Assembly: GCF_009730915.1 (NCBI RefSeq)
Contig: NC_052489.1
Location: 31,117,916-31,181,915 of the forward strand
Direction of reading: 5' to 3'
Source: Dioscorea cayenensis subsp. rotundata
Taxonomy: Eukaryota; Streptophyta; Magnoliopsida; Dioscoreales; Dioscoreaceae
DNA length: 64,000 nt
The translations under genes were made by a program, and so were the position numbers. Below are positions 1 through 13,000 of this stretch, in pieces. The notes below the pieces were generated by a model that was given only the letters and a program-made list of their open reading frames with translations, was not told where the DNA came from and made no database searches. How positions within the stretch are numbered: the stretch's first letter is position 1; each line of letters starts with the position of its first letter.

Positions 1-300
1 AGAGCCGGTCAACACCTACCCCAATGGTTTGCTCCGTCCCAATGATGTCCAACTCACCCGGTCAGGCAGCTTAGTCCACGGGCCCAGCTGATAGAGCTAG
101 CTCCTTGCCGCCGGTGGGGTTCCCGCATCAACCGGCTATCGTTAACCGGTATATACCAAGCTGGCCCGGAGACTGCCCAATGATCGAGTACTTTTCTCTG
201 CAAATTAATACTGCATGCTATCAAGGACGAGGTCAGCCAAAGAGCCGGCTCCGTTTGCCCTATCAAAATGTAGATCGGTAAACCAAACAACATAATGAAC
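1..300. other. unclassified GC-richer segment
   Basis: This stretch is clearly richer in G and C than the AT-rich sequence that follows it. It has several CCGG/ACCGGT-type words but no convincing coding frame. It may be the edge of a repeat or transposon continuing to the left of the window. Nothing more specific can be supported. Confidence 0.25.
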
Positions 301-2629
301 GGGAAGTATTAAAGATTAACAAATACTCTTTGCCCTATCAAAGTTCTTGTTACATTTAATTAATTCACACGATTAAAAAAATTTAATTAATATTAATTAA
401 TTATCTATATTTTTAAAAAAAAATCAATACTTTCTAAAATTACTCTTATTTAAAACCCTACTAGTGGAGAATATAATCTAATGTTTAGTTAATTTTGATT
501 TATTGAAATTTGTACAAAAACATTAAATTAAATGATAAATTTGGAAAAAATTATTTAATGTTATGTAAAGTTTCCAATACCACAAGTAAAAAAGAATAAA
601 GAAGAGCTCCAAAACATGAAAACTAAAAAGGAACGGAGAGATCGAGTAACAAAAAAAGGTATTAAAATAATTAAGTAAGCAATTTTTTTTTGAAAAAAAT
701 AGATAAAGCACAGTACAATTAATTTGTTAAATGAGAGTAAAATAAAAAATAAAAAAAACGACCAGAAGCAAGTGATTGATATCTCTGTAAAATAGATAAA
801 AGCACACAGTACGTAGGTGGTGTTGGGCTTGAGTTCCATCCTACATGGAGAAAGACCAAAATTTTAGAGGCCCATCCTATGTTAACTATTATGGTTTTGA
901 TAATGTGATTCTAGAAGCATTTTTGGGTCATACTATGTTAAACTATTATGGTTTTGATAATGTGATTCTGGTAGTATTTTTTTGGGCATGTAATGTCACC
1001 CCATGCTACCCACTAATAATAAACAAAGAAAGAGTGAGATTTTGATTGAATCGATTTTATAACCAGTTTTACCAACTAAGCAATTGAAGGGACATTATTA
1101 ATGGTGGAGATTTGTTTTTTTGTTTTTTCCTTTTAATGACTAGAATTTTAGTTAAAGTTATTTTCAGCAAAAACTGTTTTGAATTGTCTTATTCACTGAT
1201 GAGTTTGATTTATTGGGGTTAATTATACTGTAGCAATAAAAAACCTATAGGCCTCTATAGCGGTCGTATAACACCTGTATATCCTAGTGAAAACTCTCTG
1301 AATGGATATAAAAACCCTTGTAACATCAAATGAATTTATTAAAACCATATAAAAAACTAAAATTTAGTTCTAAAAATATAAAAACTTAATAAAAAAACAT
1401 TAGAAAAATAAAAAAATAAAAAATAAAAATCTAATGAGTAATCATTGTTGTTCTAGAGTTTTGGAAAGAAGAAAAAAAAAGAAAGAGTTTTGCTCTAGGA
1501 TTTTCAAAATCAAGAAAAGATAAAAATTATTATTTAAATAAGAGTAGTATAGGAATTTCACTCAGATAATATTTTCACACCCTCCCTCCTATGAATTATT
1601 TTCTGAAAGTAATGACATGAAGACCGTTACTTTGCATAGTTCATATTAAAACCAAACGTGTGAAATTTTTTTACAAGTTTACTTTCTCTTGTAAAGTTGT
1701 TATTTTTCCACATACAAAACTGCAATTGACATAGTTTATATCAGGCCAAAGCCCAACTTATTGTTTTATCCCAAATGGGCTGAAACCCAACATGATTTAA
1801 CTCCGCAATTGGTAGGATTCCATCACCTGATTAGGGTTATTTTATATTAGGAATTAAAAAAAAAAACATTTTGAAGATGTATTCTCATCTATAAAATCAG
1901 ATTGAACCAATTATTTCTCCTTGATGCCCTCGTATTCATTCAAGTGATGGTGAAATTGAACTTTGGGTGTTCCTCTTTTGGCCCATTACTCAACAGCTGA
2001 GCAGACAAAGAGTCTAGACTATTTTTAATAAATATGTAGGGTCAATCTTAGTCTTTGTAGGTCAGTAATCGGGACACTCTCTCAAGGCTTAAAAATCTAA
2101 ATAAATTTATATATTATTATCATTATTATACAATTAAATAAATATGCAAACAATTATTACTATTTAAAAAATAATATTATTGTTTGATTGGCTAATAAAG
2201 ATGTGGGTTTAAAAAATTTTCAGTTAGAGAAGGATTTAAGGGTTTTAACCTATATACAGTAATAAAATATTTTTAAAATTTTATTATTTTCATTTTCAAT
2301 TAATAATTAGAGACTGAGTAATATTATTAAATTTTTTTAAAAAAATAATGATTAAATATATCTTATAAAAATAATCAAGAGGTTAGTAAGATAAGCTGGG
2401 TTGTTTTGTTTAGTGGTTGGGAGCGAGATCCATGTCTATCCCAACAAAAACACAATTTCAATCCCAAACAATTTTTTGAAACTTTGAAAAAGATAAATCC
2501 AAACTGTTCCTGTTTTGAAAAAGATAACAAGTCATCATCTCATGAGCTTCAAAGTGGGCTGACCTCTGTTTTTGTTTTCATTGGCATACCGCATACCCAA
2601 TTCAATACTTTTTGCCTTGGTGGGTAGAC
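301..2629. other. intergenic, AT-rich
   Basis: No gene is recognisable here. The sequence is very AT-rich with many A and T runs. The only clear structure is the 56-bp tandem duplication at 877-990, listed separately. The last few hundred bases should contain the promoter and 5' UTR of the gene starting at 2630. Confidence 0.5.
877..990. repeat. two-copy tandem repeat, 56-bp unit
   Basis: A unit beginning ctatgtta(a)actattatgg occurs at 877 and again at 933. The two copies are nearly identical for about 45 bases and then diverge slightly. This is a simple local duplication. A small open frame across it is probably accidental. Confidence 0.8.
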
Positions 2630-4451
2630 ATGGCATCATCATCATCCTCGCTCCTCAATCTCATCCTTGTGTTTCTTATTGTTCTATGCTCGTTTGTCCT
2701 GAGCTATTGTTGCTGTGATGGCGACAACAAACAGCAGCGTGGCGAGATCTCGGCCTTGGGTGATCCAGGGATGAAAAGAGATGGTCTCAGAGTTGCCTTT
2801 GAGGCTTGGAACTTCTGCAATGAAGTTGGCAGTGAAGTCCCCGGCATGGGCAGTCCTAGAGCTGCTGATTGCTTTGATCTTTCTGGTAAATATACATATT
2901 TTATATATAGGCACAAATTACACTGCATAACCCAGAGCAAAAAAAAATCACATTTTTAAACCACCAGATCACTATCTGAACCATAGAGTGAGCCAAGCTG
3001 ACAATTTGTTGGGAGTGGGTGATCCGTTCCCACGATTGACCGTTGAAGGTTTGAACAATTCTGATCTTTACGCCGCTGAGAAAGAGCTCTATTTGGGCTC
3101 ACTTTGTGAAGTTGAGGATGAGCCAAATCCATGGCAGTTCTGGATGATGATGCTCAAGAACGGCAACATGGATACCAGCTCTGGTTTGTGCCCGGACAAT
3201 GGGAAGAAAGTTGGTCCTTTTCCCCCAAGCTCAAGGTTCCCTTGTTTTGGGAAAGGGTGCATGGATCCCCCTCTCTTATACCATAAACCCACTTATCGTG
3301 TTGGGGATAAGATGAGAGGTGCATTTTGGGGGACTTATGATTTAGATGCAGATGCAGATGCAGATGTGGAAGGCAAGGAACAAAACTTATCCTACTTTGA
3401 AGTGGTCTGGAAGAAGAATGTTGGGTCTGGAAGCTGGGAGTTCCACCACAAGCTCAAGACCTCCAGAAAGTATCCATGGCTCATGTGGTATCTCAGGGCT
3501 GATGCCACAAAAGGATTTTCTGGTGGCTATCACTATGACACAAGGGGAATGCTCAAGATTGTATATATACATATATTTATATCCTCCATCTCTTATTATT
3601 ATTATCATTATTATTATAAAAGTTATTTCAATGATGTATGTCTGTTAACCAATACCAAGTGTTGCTTTGATTACAGTTACCAGAATCCCCAAACTTCAAG
3701 GTTAAAATAACAATGGATGTGAAGAAAGGTGGAGGTCCACAAAGCCAGTTCTACCTCTTGGACATTGGTAGCTGCTGGAAAAACAATGGCAAGCGCTGTG
3801 ATGGAGACGTTACAACAGATGTCACCAGATACAGTGAGATGATAATCAATCCCCAGATTGATGGAGTCTGCTCCTCCAAAACTCCCCAGAAATGTCCACC
3901 ATATCACATCATGCCAGACGGCAAGAAGATCCTCAGGAATGATACTAAGAACTTCCCCTTCTCTGCTTACCATTATTATTGTGCTCCAGGTAATGCCAAG
4001 TATGCAGAGGAGCCATATGAGGTATGTGATCCTTATAGCAATCCTCAGCCACAAGAGATCATCCAGTTGTTACCACACCCTGTTTGGGGTGCTTATGGCT
4101 ATCCAACCAATAAGGGTCAAGGATGGGTTGGCGATAAGAGAACTTGGCTTCTTGATACTGGTGGTCTTTCTAGCAAGTTACCCTTTTATCAGGTATGCAT
4201 GCCATTAATACACAACAATCTCCTTCATATGTGTATATATATATATGTTCACTTTAGCTGCGTAATTATATATATATGTGTGTATGTATTGTGACTTTTG
4301 CAGGATCCAGGAACTCGGCCAGCGAGAAGAATATGGACATCAATTGATGCCGGGAACTGAGATTTATGTCAGCGAAGAGGATCATGTTGCTGAGTGGATT
4401 CTTAGTGATTTTGATGTTCTTGTTCCCGACTGTGGACATCAGAGTTACTAA
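2630..4451 (+). CDS. secreted plant-specific protein, DUF7705-type; last exon frameshifted
   Basis: Four exons are supported: 2630-2885, 2989-3560, 3677-4192 and 4304 onward, all with GT-AG borders and consistent phase. The protein starts with a signal peptide (MASSSSSLLNLILVFLIVL...) and continues into a long conserved region. That region contains GMKRDGLRVAFEAWN, PWQFWMMMLKNG, GYHYDTRGMLK, QFYLLDIGSCWKNN and NPQ.QE.IQLLPHPVWG. I recognise it as a plant secreted or cell-wall-associated family of unknown function (DUF7705, from memory). Sixteen conserved codons into exon 4 (after DPGTRPARRIWTSID) the frame meets TGA at 4358. One extra G in the GGG at 4352-4354 accounts for this. In the +1 frame the expected tail continues (GTEIYVSEEDHVAEW, SDFDVLVP) to TAA at 4449-4451. 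It is therefore either a C-terminally truncated allele or a sequence error. No biochemical role can be assigned. Confidence 0.8.
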
Positions 4452-4479
4452 TTAGTCTTTTCATGTTTCCTTTCATTTG

Positions 4480-4612
4480 TTTATTTTTTTTATTTTTGCT
4501 TTGTGTGGATAAGTAAGTAGCTAGACCACGTCTCGTGGACTGCTGCTGTATTGACTTCTGAGTTTTTTTATATATGATTGTGGTATATCCACTTAAAAAA
4601 TAAAAAAAAATT
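4480..4612 (+). mobile_element. LINE 3'-tail fragment (probable)
   Basis: Just after the preceding gene lies the hairpin CCACG-TCT-CGTGG (about 4526-4540). It is followed by a T-rich stretch, the word gtggtatatccac, and an A-rich tail. The same order (hairpin, GTGG.TTATCCAC, poly-A) ends the L1 copy at 61200-61309. I infer a severely 5'-truncated LINE, or a SINE sharing that tail, which may form part of the gene's 3' UTR. Confidence 0.4.
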
Positions 4613-5865
4613 AGAGAGTAGAGATAATAATCAGCTGGAAGTTTTTTTTTTATGTATTATTTGTTTTTGCTTCAAATACTTCATTTAATGCTTTAATGTT
4701 TTGCTGCTAAGGTTTGAGTTAAATGGATGGGATTGAATATATATACATATGTTACATGAACAACCCACAAATGCAAACACAGCCACAAGCGTTGTCTTCA
4801 GATCATATTAGTCTATCTAATCCTTGTGTTCAACATTGACGTTGAAAGGATGCGGTTGGCTCGGTGCTTTGGGGACACAGCATGAGATCATTTGGGTGTG
4901 TGAATACTAAAAGATGTTGACACGGTTAGCATGCATATGTGAGTTGGCAGGCAAACAATGCCTGGCAATCAGGCTGGATTTAAGCTTCAAATAAGTCATG
5001 TATTTTATTTATTTTAAATGAATAAATCACATGCTTCAGATAAAATAGTCAATAGTACAAAACATGATGAGGAATACAACCTACAAAGCCAGTTTAGTTG
5101 GAGGATGTCAATGTGTTTAGTTTTTCCAGTCAAAAATGTAGAAATTTCTTCTACATTCCTTCTCCGTGGCTAGATAAATGACCATATAATACCATTATAA
5201 GCAGATGTAATTAAGTAGGAAGTTTCATGAGAGCTCACTCAGATATTATTCTGAATGGTTCAAAACATATCAAAGTCACTTGGACAAAAATCCAATTTAT
5301 TCTGGTAACGATTCAATATGCAGATATAAATATACATGTAGTGTAGAAACTTTCATTGACATACATTTAAAAGAAAAAAGAAAAACCACACAGCAAATGT
5401 CATAATCAAAATATTAATAATAATAATACATTTATTTTATAATACTCTCAGATTCATATTGTGGAATTTCTATTTGACCCAAGTTTGCATGCATATTGAA
5501 ATAAAATCTTCTGGTCTTCTATACACATACAAAACAGTGTGGTAGAAATATTGGAACAAAAAAAAAAAAAGATCCTGAAAGTGATGCGCTCTTAAGTCAT
5601 GTACACAATTCATTGTGAGAAAATGTAACAAAATATGTGGATATACAAAGCCATGGCTTAATTAAGTATTCAAACATTTAATGAATATATATATATATAT
5701 ATATATTAATTATGTTACTCAAATTGTGGAAATCCAAGTTCCACTCACTCTCCTACTTCTCATTCATTGGATGGGCATGTATGTGATGTCTATATAAAAT
5801 TAAAAATATTCAAGTAAACACAAAAGGAGAGCGCGGTGAGAAACACCGGGCGGTGAGCGTAATCC
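4613..5865. other. intergenic, AT-rich
   Basis: No gene is recognisable. There is an (AT)n microsatellite at about 5683-5708 and several A runs. The right end is the promoter of the CIPK gene. Confidence 0.5.
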
Positions 5866-5870
5866 AAGGC

Positions 5871-5877
5871 TATAAAA
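5871..5877 (+). promoter_or_regulatory. probable TATA box of the CIPK gene
   Basis: The heptamer tataaaa, in the context ggctataaaatgg, lies 59 bp upstream of the ATG at 5930. This is a normal plant TATA-to-start spacing with a short 5' UTR. It is inferred from sequence only. Confidence 0.5.
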
Positions 5878-5929
5878 TGGGAAACATGTCGCTGAGCTTA
5901 AGCTTGAAGTTGAGGGAAAGAAAGACGAG

Positions 5930-8900
5930 ATGCGTGTAGACGAAGGACGGCGAGGCTCCGCCGGAAGGATGCGACTCGGAAAAGTACGAGATCGGGAAGA
6001 CGCTCGGCGAGGGTTCATTCGGGAAGGTGAAGCTTGCCCGGCATGTCGACTCCGGCCGGACCTTCGCCGTCAAAATCTTGGAACGTCAGCGAGTCATCGA
6101 CCTCAAGATTGACGAACAAGTAGGTTTCCGAGTTTGATGCTCTTTTTGTTTCAATTTTTTTTTTTTAAAAGAAAAGTTTCTATTTTGGTAGATTAAAAGA
6201 GAGATTGGGACTTTGAAGCTGTTGAAGCACCCAAACGTCGTTCGATTGTATGAGGTTTGTTTGATTTCTTTGATTCTCTTTTCTTAATGTTTATCTCTTT
6301 ATTTTCTTTATTTTTTTTTTTTATAAATCGTTTTTTGTTTTCTGGGTTTCTAATGATTTTCCATGATGACCAATAATATTTGAGAAAAAAATATTTCATA
6401 ATAATAATAATAATATTATTTTTTTGTTTTTTAAAAAAACCTCCAATTAGAGGAGAGTGGGTCTTAATCCTGGTCCACGAATGGTTGTGGGGTTTGCGTG
6501 CTACCTGGCACGTTGTTCACGTCATATGTCTCATTACTATTAGAAAAGTTTTTTTTTTTTTTAAATTGTATTTATTCAATTTTATTTTACCATATGTTTT
6601 TAATCATTACTATTAAAGGCAAATAGCAAAAGTGCTTTCAAACCAAATTACAATTACAAATTAATCCCAACATATATTTGTCATCCAAATACAAACTCAA
6701 AGTCCAAAGAACAATCCAAAGGAAAATTGGTAATTGTCTTTATTATTATTATTATTATTATATATTTTAGTCTTAGTGATGCTTATGAAAAGAAACAAAT
6801 ATAAAGTTATTTAAATAAAAATTTAAGATAAGCCTAATGGAGATGGGACTGGTAACTATGCTAGTTTAATTGTTTATCTATGTTTTTTTTTTAAAAAAAT
6901 TAGTCTTCGTCTTATTACCGGGTCTAAGTCCATCTGTTTACTTGTTCAAACTGGTTGGTCTGACAGGTTTTGGGAAGCAAAACAAAGATCTACATGGTCC
7001 TTGAATATGTGAAAGGGGGAGAACTATTTGACAAAATCGTAAGAAGTTCTGTGATAATTTTTCTTCAACAAAAATTTGTTATTTATTCATCTTTAGCTTC
7101 ACTTTTGATCTTTGGACATTGTAGGCATTGAATGACAAACTTTCAGAGAATGAAGCCAGGAAACTTTTCCAGCAACTGATTGATGCTGTAAGTTATTGTC
7201 ATGAAAAAGGTGTTTACCATAGAGACTTGAAGGTACAATTTCTGACTTTTTTTTTTAGACTTAAACATACTTAGAAGTAAACCAAAAAAAAAAAAGGAAG
7301 CTCTAGTATGATTTTCTGACAGAAGATGATGAACTCATGATGCAGCCAGAGAATCTTCTTCTTGATGAAGAGGGCAATTTAAAGATATCTGATTTCGGTC
7401 TCAGTGCATTGCCTCAACAATTTGGGGTATGTGCTCATAAGATCATATATATATATATATCATGATGAATGCTTCCAAATCGTTGATATGTAAGTTTCTG
7501 ACTGAATCTTGTGACACCCAACATGTCAGAATGATGGTTTATTGCACACCACCTGTGGAAGTCCTAACTACGTTGCTCCTGAGGTGAGGTTTTCAGATAC
7601 TTGTTTTAGTTTCTCAGTAAATTTGATAACAAAGATTGTTGTAATCATTCACTGCATAAACAGGTTATTGCAAACAAAGGGTATGATGGTGCCAAATCAG
7701 ATATATGGTCTTGTGGTGTCATTTTATACGTTATGCTGACAGGATGTCTTCCGTTTGATGATAGAAATCTTGCTGTTCTTTATCGAAAGGTAAGTAAACA
7801 AGTCACTGCATTACTGCAGATGTTCCTGGTAGGAAGCATGTGTGAATGTGTTTCCTAAAATGACTATCATCGGTGTAGATTATGTTTATTGTTTGGCTTC
7901 ATTTTCAAATTTGCTGTATAGATCTTTTGTACTCTTGTTGAGTATGTTTTTGAATTATGTAGTTTTTATGACATAAATTTTCTGGACAATTTATTCAGAT
8001 TTTTAAGGGTGAAACAGACATTCCTCACTGGCTTTCTTCGGGTGCTCAAAACTTGCTCCGGAGAATCCTTGACCCAAACACTTCAACCCGGATCAATGTG
8101 GATGAAATCAAAGCACATTGTTGGTTTAAGCGGAATTATATTCCTGCTATCCCAAATGATGACGATGAAGATTTCAGCAGCGATGATGAAGCCTTCTCAA
8201 TCAAAGAGGTTGCATGAATGTGTTTATTGATCGTATTTTGTTCTGTAGACTAAAATACAATATTTTTTTGTTTGTTTTTTGTCTGAAGCCTGCGGAGATT
8301 GATGACCATGGAAATATATACACTCACATCAACGCATTTCAGTTGATTGGAATGTCTTCATGCCTGGATCTTTCTGGCTTCTTTGAGAAAGAGGTGAGAA
8401 ACATCAGACTCTGTTTTTATTTTGTTTTCTGTTATCATTCATATGTTTCTTTTGACTCTGTTGACGATCACAGGATGTTTCTGAAAGAATGGTCAGATTC
8501 ACATCAGAATATTCATCAACAGAATTGTTTGAGAGGATTGAGGACATTGTCACCAAAATGGGATTTCACGTCCAGAGAGGACATGGAAAAGTAAATGTCT
8601 CTTAATTGACCGCACAAATTCCATCCAAACAGTAATATCTGGACGAATTTGTTTTCTAGAACATGATTCTATTTTTGGATTTCTAAACTCAACTTTTTCG
8701 TATTATTTCATTACAAAATGAAGGACTAACACATTTCAACGTCAACAACATATACAGATCAAAGTTATGCAACAGTACCTAGCAGCGACCGCCGAGGTAC
8801 AAACATAGCACACTTGTACTGCTGGCTTTACAATTTATTACCACAGTAATGTATAAAAATTGTCATATTTGAGAATCATATTTTGATCAAAAGTAGCCTT

Positions 8901-9218
8901 GCTGCTGTAATATATGCAGGTGTTTGAGCTCAATTCTTCCTTGTATGTTGTGGAGCTAAGAAAATCACATGGAGATTCTTCTCTGTATCATCAGGTGCTC
9001 CTCCTCCTCCCATGGAAAATGAATATATATATATATATATATAAATCGTTTTTAAAAGTTGCAGCTAATGGTACATAGAATAGAGTTGATCCAAGACAAT
9101 TTCATCATGTTTGCAGTTATGTGAAAAATTAGAGGCGGCTTTGGGCGTTTGTGACAGAACACAAATTGCTGCAACCCAGCCTTTGATGCTCAAAGGGGGC
9201 ATGCCTGTTTCGGCTTAG
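5930..9218 (+). CDS. CBL-interacting protein kinase, CIPK1/CIPK17 clade; frameshift near start
   Basis: SnRK3-type Ser/Thr kinase that would act downstream of calcineurin B-like calcium sensors. Thirteen exons: 5930-6119, 6192-6254, 6967-7038, 7125-7232, 7346-7426, 7530-7583, 7664-7789, 7999-8208, 8289-8393, 8474-8590, 8758-8796, 8920-8994 and 9117-9218. Every internal exon is a multiple of three with GT-AG borders. Visible motifs: glycine loop GEGSFGKV, catalytic [17 protein letters not shown], activation loop [13 protein letters not shown], and the CBL-binding NAF motif ([22 protein letters not shown]). A phosphatase-interaction region and the C-terminal regulatory tail follow. FDKIAL and the C-terminal [16 protein letters not shown] fit the CIPK1/17 clade. 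Oddity: the ATG frame reads MRLGK at the expected start, but an A4 run (5980-5983) shifts it out of the kinase frame, [11 protein letters not shown]. Removing one A would restore the usual family N-terminus. Alternatively, an upstream exon could join at the AG at 5938-5939. Confidence 0.88.
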
Positions 9219-10013
9219 TGACAGTCTCTTTGTTTTTGTTTACTGTCCGAGCACCATCAAACTCTATTGTATCCTTTATTGTATTGGAAACCAAAATGGC
9301 TTCTTAGCATGTATTTAGTTATCTAATTAAAAAAAAAATTATATGCATGTATACATCCTGGGAATTAGTATGGTTTTATGTTGCATTCATCAGTACCACA
9401 GTTGATAACATCATTTGCTAAACCTGAGAAAATAAAAAAATAATTTGAGATCTTTTTTGGCAACCCTGTGCTATAAGCAAACCGCCACAAGTAGTAGTAA
9501 CACATAAAATCAGCTGTGGAGGCTTTTTATTCATTATTCCTTGTTTAACAAATTACTCACACACTTACAATTCCAATTAATGCTTATAATATTATATTTA
9601 CCTTTCATATTTTCTAAATAAAACCTCCTCAATGAACTCATTCTTTTCCAAATTTCCCAATCAATCATTTATCTAGCAAATTACTCATACATTTTTCAGT
9701 TCTGATAAAATTTAAGAGGCTTCAAAATCGTAAATGCTAATAAAGACCCAATGGCCACATTAAATCACTTTCACTTTCTATAATTTTTAATAAAAACATC
9801 CTAAATTAATTCTTTTTCCCAAAATTCCAAATTGCTGCCACCTAGTACTAGAAAATGTCAGGTAGATAAATCTCATATAAGTGCTATGAATTGAAGAGCC
9901 TTGCAACTTATGAATGCATCAGTAAACTCATTGTAAAACTAGCATGTGAATACAACAAGACAAAGAAAAAGTTTTGATAAACGAAAAATAAATAAATATA
10001 GTTAATAACCCTT
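9219..10013. other. 3' intergenic between convergent genes
   Basis: This AT-rich stretch separates the 3' ends of the CIPK gene (+) and SMU1 (-). It should hold both 3' UTRs and polyadenylation signals. No separate gene is visible. Confidence 0.5.
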
Positions 10014-13000
10014 CTATGATTTCCATATCTTCATGGTACAGTCCTCTCCATATGTAACAAGCAAGTTCCTGTGAGGATGATGGCTAACACCAATCACATC
10101 TTTTTCATGCACCTGCAAATATGAAACAGATTAAATAAACAAAAGAGTTGTTTTCCCCTTTTTCCCTTTTTTTTAGGATGAGCAAGGCAAATGACAAAAA
10201 TATATCAAAAATAAAAACGATGTTCTTGTTTTTTTTACTTTTTCCTATATATTTCCCTCAAATCAAACACAAAAGGCAAATAATTAAATGTATCTATCAA
10301 TGCCTAACCTATTACAAACAACCAAGTAAATGCTAATGACAGAAGACCCTAAAACATATAAAACACAGGTTTTTATCATGTTAATTTTCAAGCTTTTGGT
10401 TATAACTGCAGTGAGGATGATGTGATAATTAGCATTAACATAAAATCATTTAAAGGGAAAAAACTAACACCGAGAACAGGGTAGAGATGCTGACCTTCAT
10501 TAGATGTTCAAGCTTGCCAGATTGGTGGCTGAAACAATACAAATTCCTAGACAACGAAAAAACATCATTATTATCAGACATGATTGACATATTATATGCA
10601 CTAAACATTTGCATCAAAAATAGCTAAAATATATATATATATATTTTTTTTCAAACAAAAAACAAGCAATACCACGGATTATAAAACTTAAAAAAAATGC
10701 AAAACCTGAAACATTACTCTAGTAAAACACTACAATCATACATCAATTAGTAGCATCATCTTTGACTAAAATTATTTTAATAATAATGAAGAATAAACAC
10801 AAGTTGCATAACAAAGGAAATTTTGAAAAAAATTATAGCATACTAATTGCAATTATCTTTGAATTATAAGTAACCGGGTAGACTTTATTTTGTCAGGTCA
10901 AAACATAACTTGATTTCAGCAGATTGAAAAAACTATGTCATCCTTCATATATAAAATTATGCATATGGAAAAACAGTATAGCATCAACAGAATCCTGCAT
11001 ATATATGTAACTAATCAAAATGATAATTCATCATACATGTCTTCACCAACACAGTAAATCCATTCGCCTTTTGGGGAAATGCATGCAGCAACAAAATCTC
11101 CACCTTCTCTCTTACCAGATGAAAAACTCTTGACAACCTGAAAAGGGGAATCTTCAACTTTAAAACAATTAACATAAAATTCTCAATCTAAGCCCATATA
11201 GATAAGATGAAGTAAATAGATCTGCCATCTTTATGGCAACAGAGGTGGATGATTTCCACATAATCTAAGGACAAAAAGATATGTCGCCTTCTTATAAGTA
11301 CTTCTGAACAACTAACATTAACACATTTGGAATAGTGATGAAAACTATCCATAGCTATCATACGTTTTGAAAACAGAGCATATGCTTCAAAATAAAAAGA
11401 AATTTGTGAGGGCAGCATGCATCATTCTTAAAAAAAATCCTCAAAATCATTGCAGGGAAAACCCAAACATTTTCATAGTTGAAGACTACTTGAAATAGAC
11501 AAAGGGAACAGATACTGAGGACAGTTTTGAAAATGGATGATCTAATCATTAATGATAAATGGATTGCAACAGTTATATTGAGAGAATGATTGAGATTATT
11601 GAAGGCAACATTAAACAAAAAATGGCTCTAGGAACATTGTTTTGCTTGTTTGCTCATGCTTTATTCAAAGGTAAGTAAATTATCATATAGATGAAGAACA
11701 TTGTTCAGATTGTTGAACATTCACTACAAAATAACACAAGAAGATAAAACAATCTACGTTGATATTTAAGATTTGAACAAACCCCAATGTGATGATTGAA
11801 AAAATAAATTGGAGCTTCCTTTGATGGAAGGTGGTAAAACATTGTTGAGAGGTCATACTAGAAAACTTAGGTCAGAATAGTTGCCAAGTCAGTTAAGATA
11901 GTTTCTTAACAATCTTATAATAAGCATTGATAACACAAGATTGGTAAGCAATGAACATGGCAAAACACAGTAGCTTATAGTACCTTCAACAACAACGGAT
12001 GAACACAACCTAACAAGATCACATAGTGAAAGTGAAAACAAGGAAACTAGCACTGAACATAACGATTTGTTTTTCAGAGAAAACAAATACCTGTCCTTGG
12101 AGTGTCATGAGATATATTGATGATGTTTTGTTGCACACAATAACATGCTCAGCATTTTTGGGAGAGAGATGGACAGAGTTCACAGATGCATCACCTCCCT
12201 TAAAAGAGACATAGAAACTGATTATGTTCACATAAATAACTCCAAAGCAAATCAGAAAAGGGTGATAAACGGAGATATAAAACAATTTGATATGCGGCAA
12301 GAAATAAAACTCTTATCCTGAACAATACCCTTAAAGGAGGAGGTGGTTTGAAAGTGTGTAAACAGTCAGTAGTCTTCATATCCCAAACCTGCATCCAAAT
12401 TTTTAGAGAATCAGTTCAGTGCAATATCACACACACACACAGACACAGACAAACACATTCTTGGAAGTTAGAAAATTTGTACCTTTACCGTACAGTCACT
12501 GGAAGCGCTAATAACACGACTACCATCATTTGTGAATATCGCATCATTTACATAAGAGGTATGCCCACGGAACTCTTTCAATAACTTCCCTGACTTAAGG
12601 CCATGAATTCTGCCATTAACATTGAAGATGATATTCATGAAACTCCATTTCATCAATCGAAGCAAAAGGTTTCACAACAGCCAAGCAGAAAAAATTCATT
12701 AAAGTTTCACACTATAGAAATATGCTTAACTGTAGAATAAGTTTGAACTGCACCAAGTTTGTCATTTTTACAACCATACAAAGTCCAGAATCACATTAGT
12801 TTTAGTTATCATTTTCTGACCATAAGAAGGCTAGTATCACATTTCAATATATTTAAACACTGCACACACCACTAGTTGGGTACTATGACATGTAGCAAGT
12901 GGAGCAACTGACCGAATCATAGCTGACTGTTTCAAAAACCTCCACCCTATATCCAAAATTCTTAAAAAAGATGCTCATCCTCAGCCCAAACTAGGAAGAC

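Noticed and set aside
54-293. 79-codon minus-strand open frame in the GC-rich left edge
   Set aside because: No family resemblance, no splice or start context. Probably a chance frame in a GC-richer repeat.
845-1045. Small plus-strand frame over the tandem repeat
   Set aside because: The frame simply reflects the 56-bp duplication; no start context or homology.
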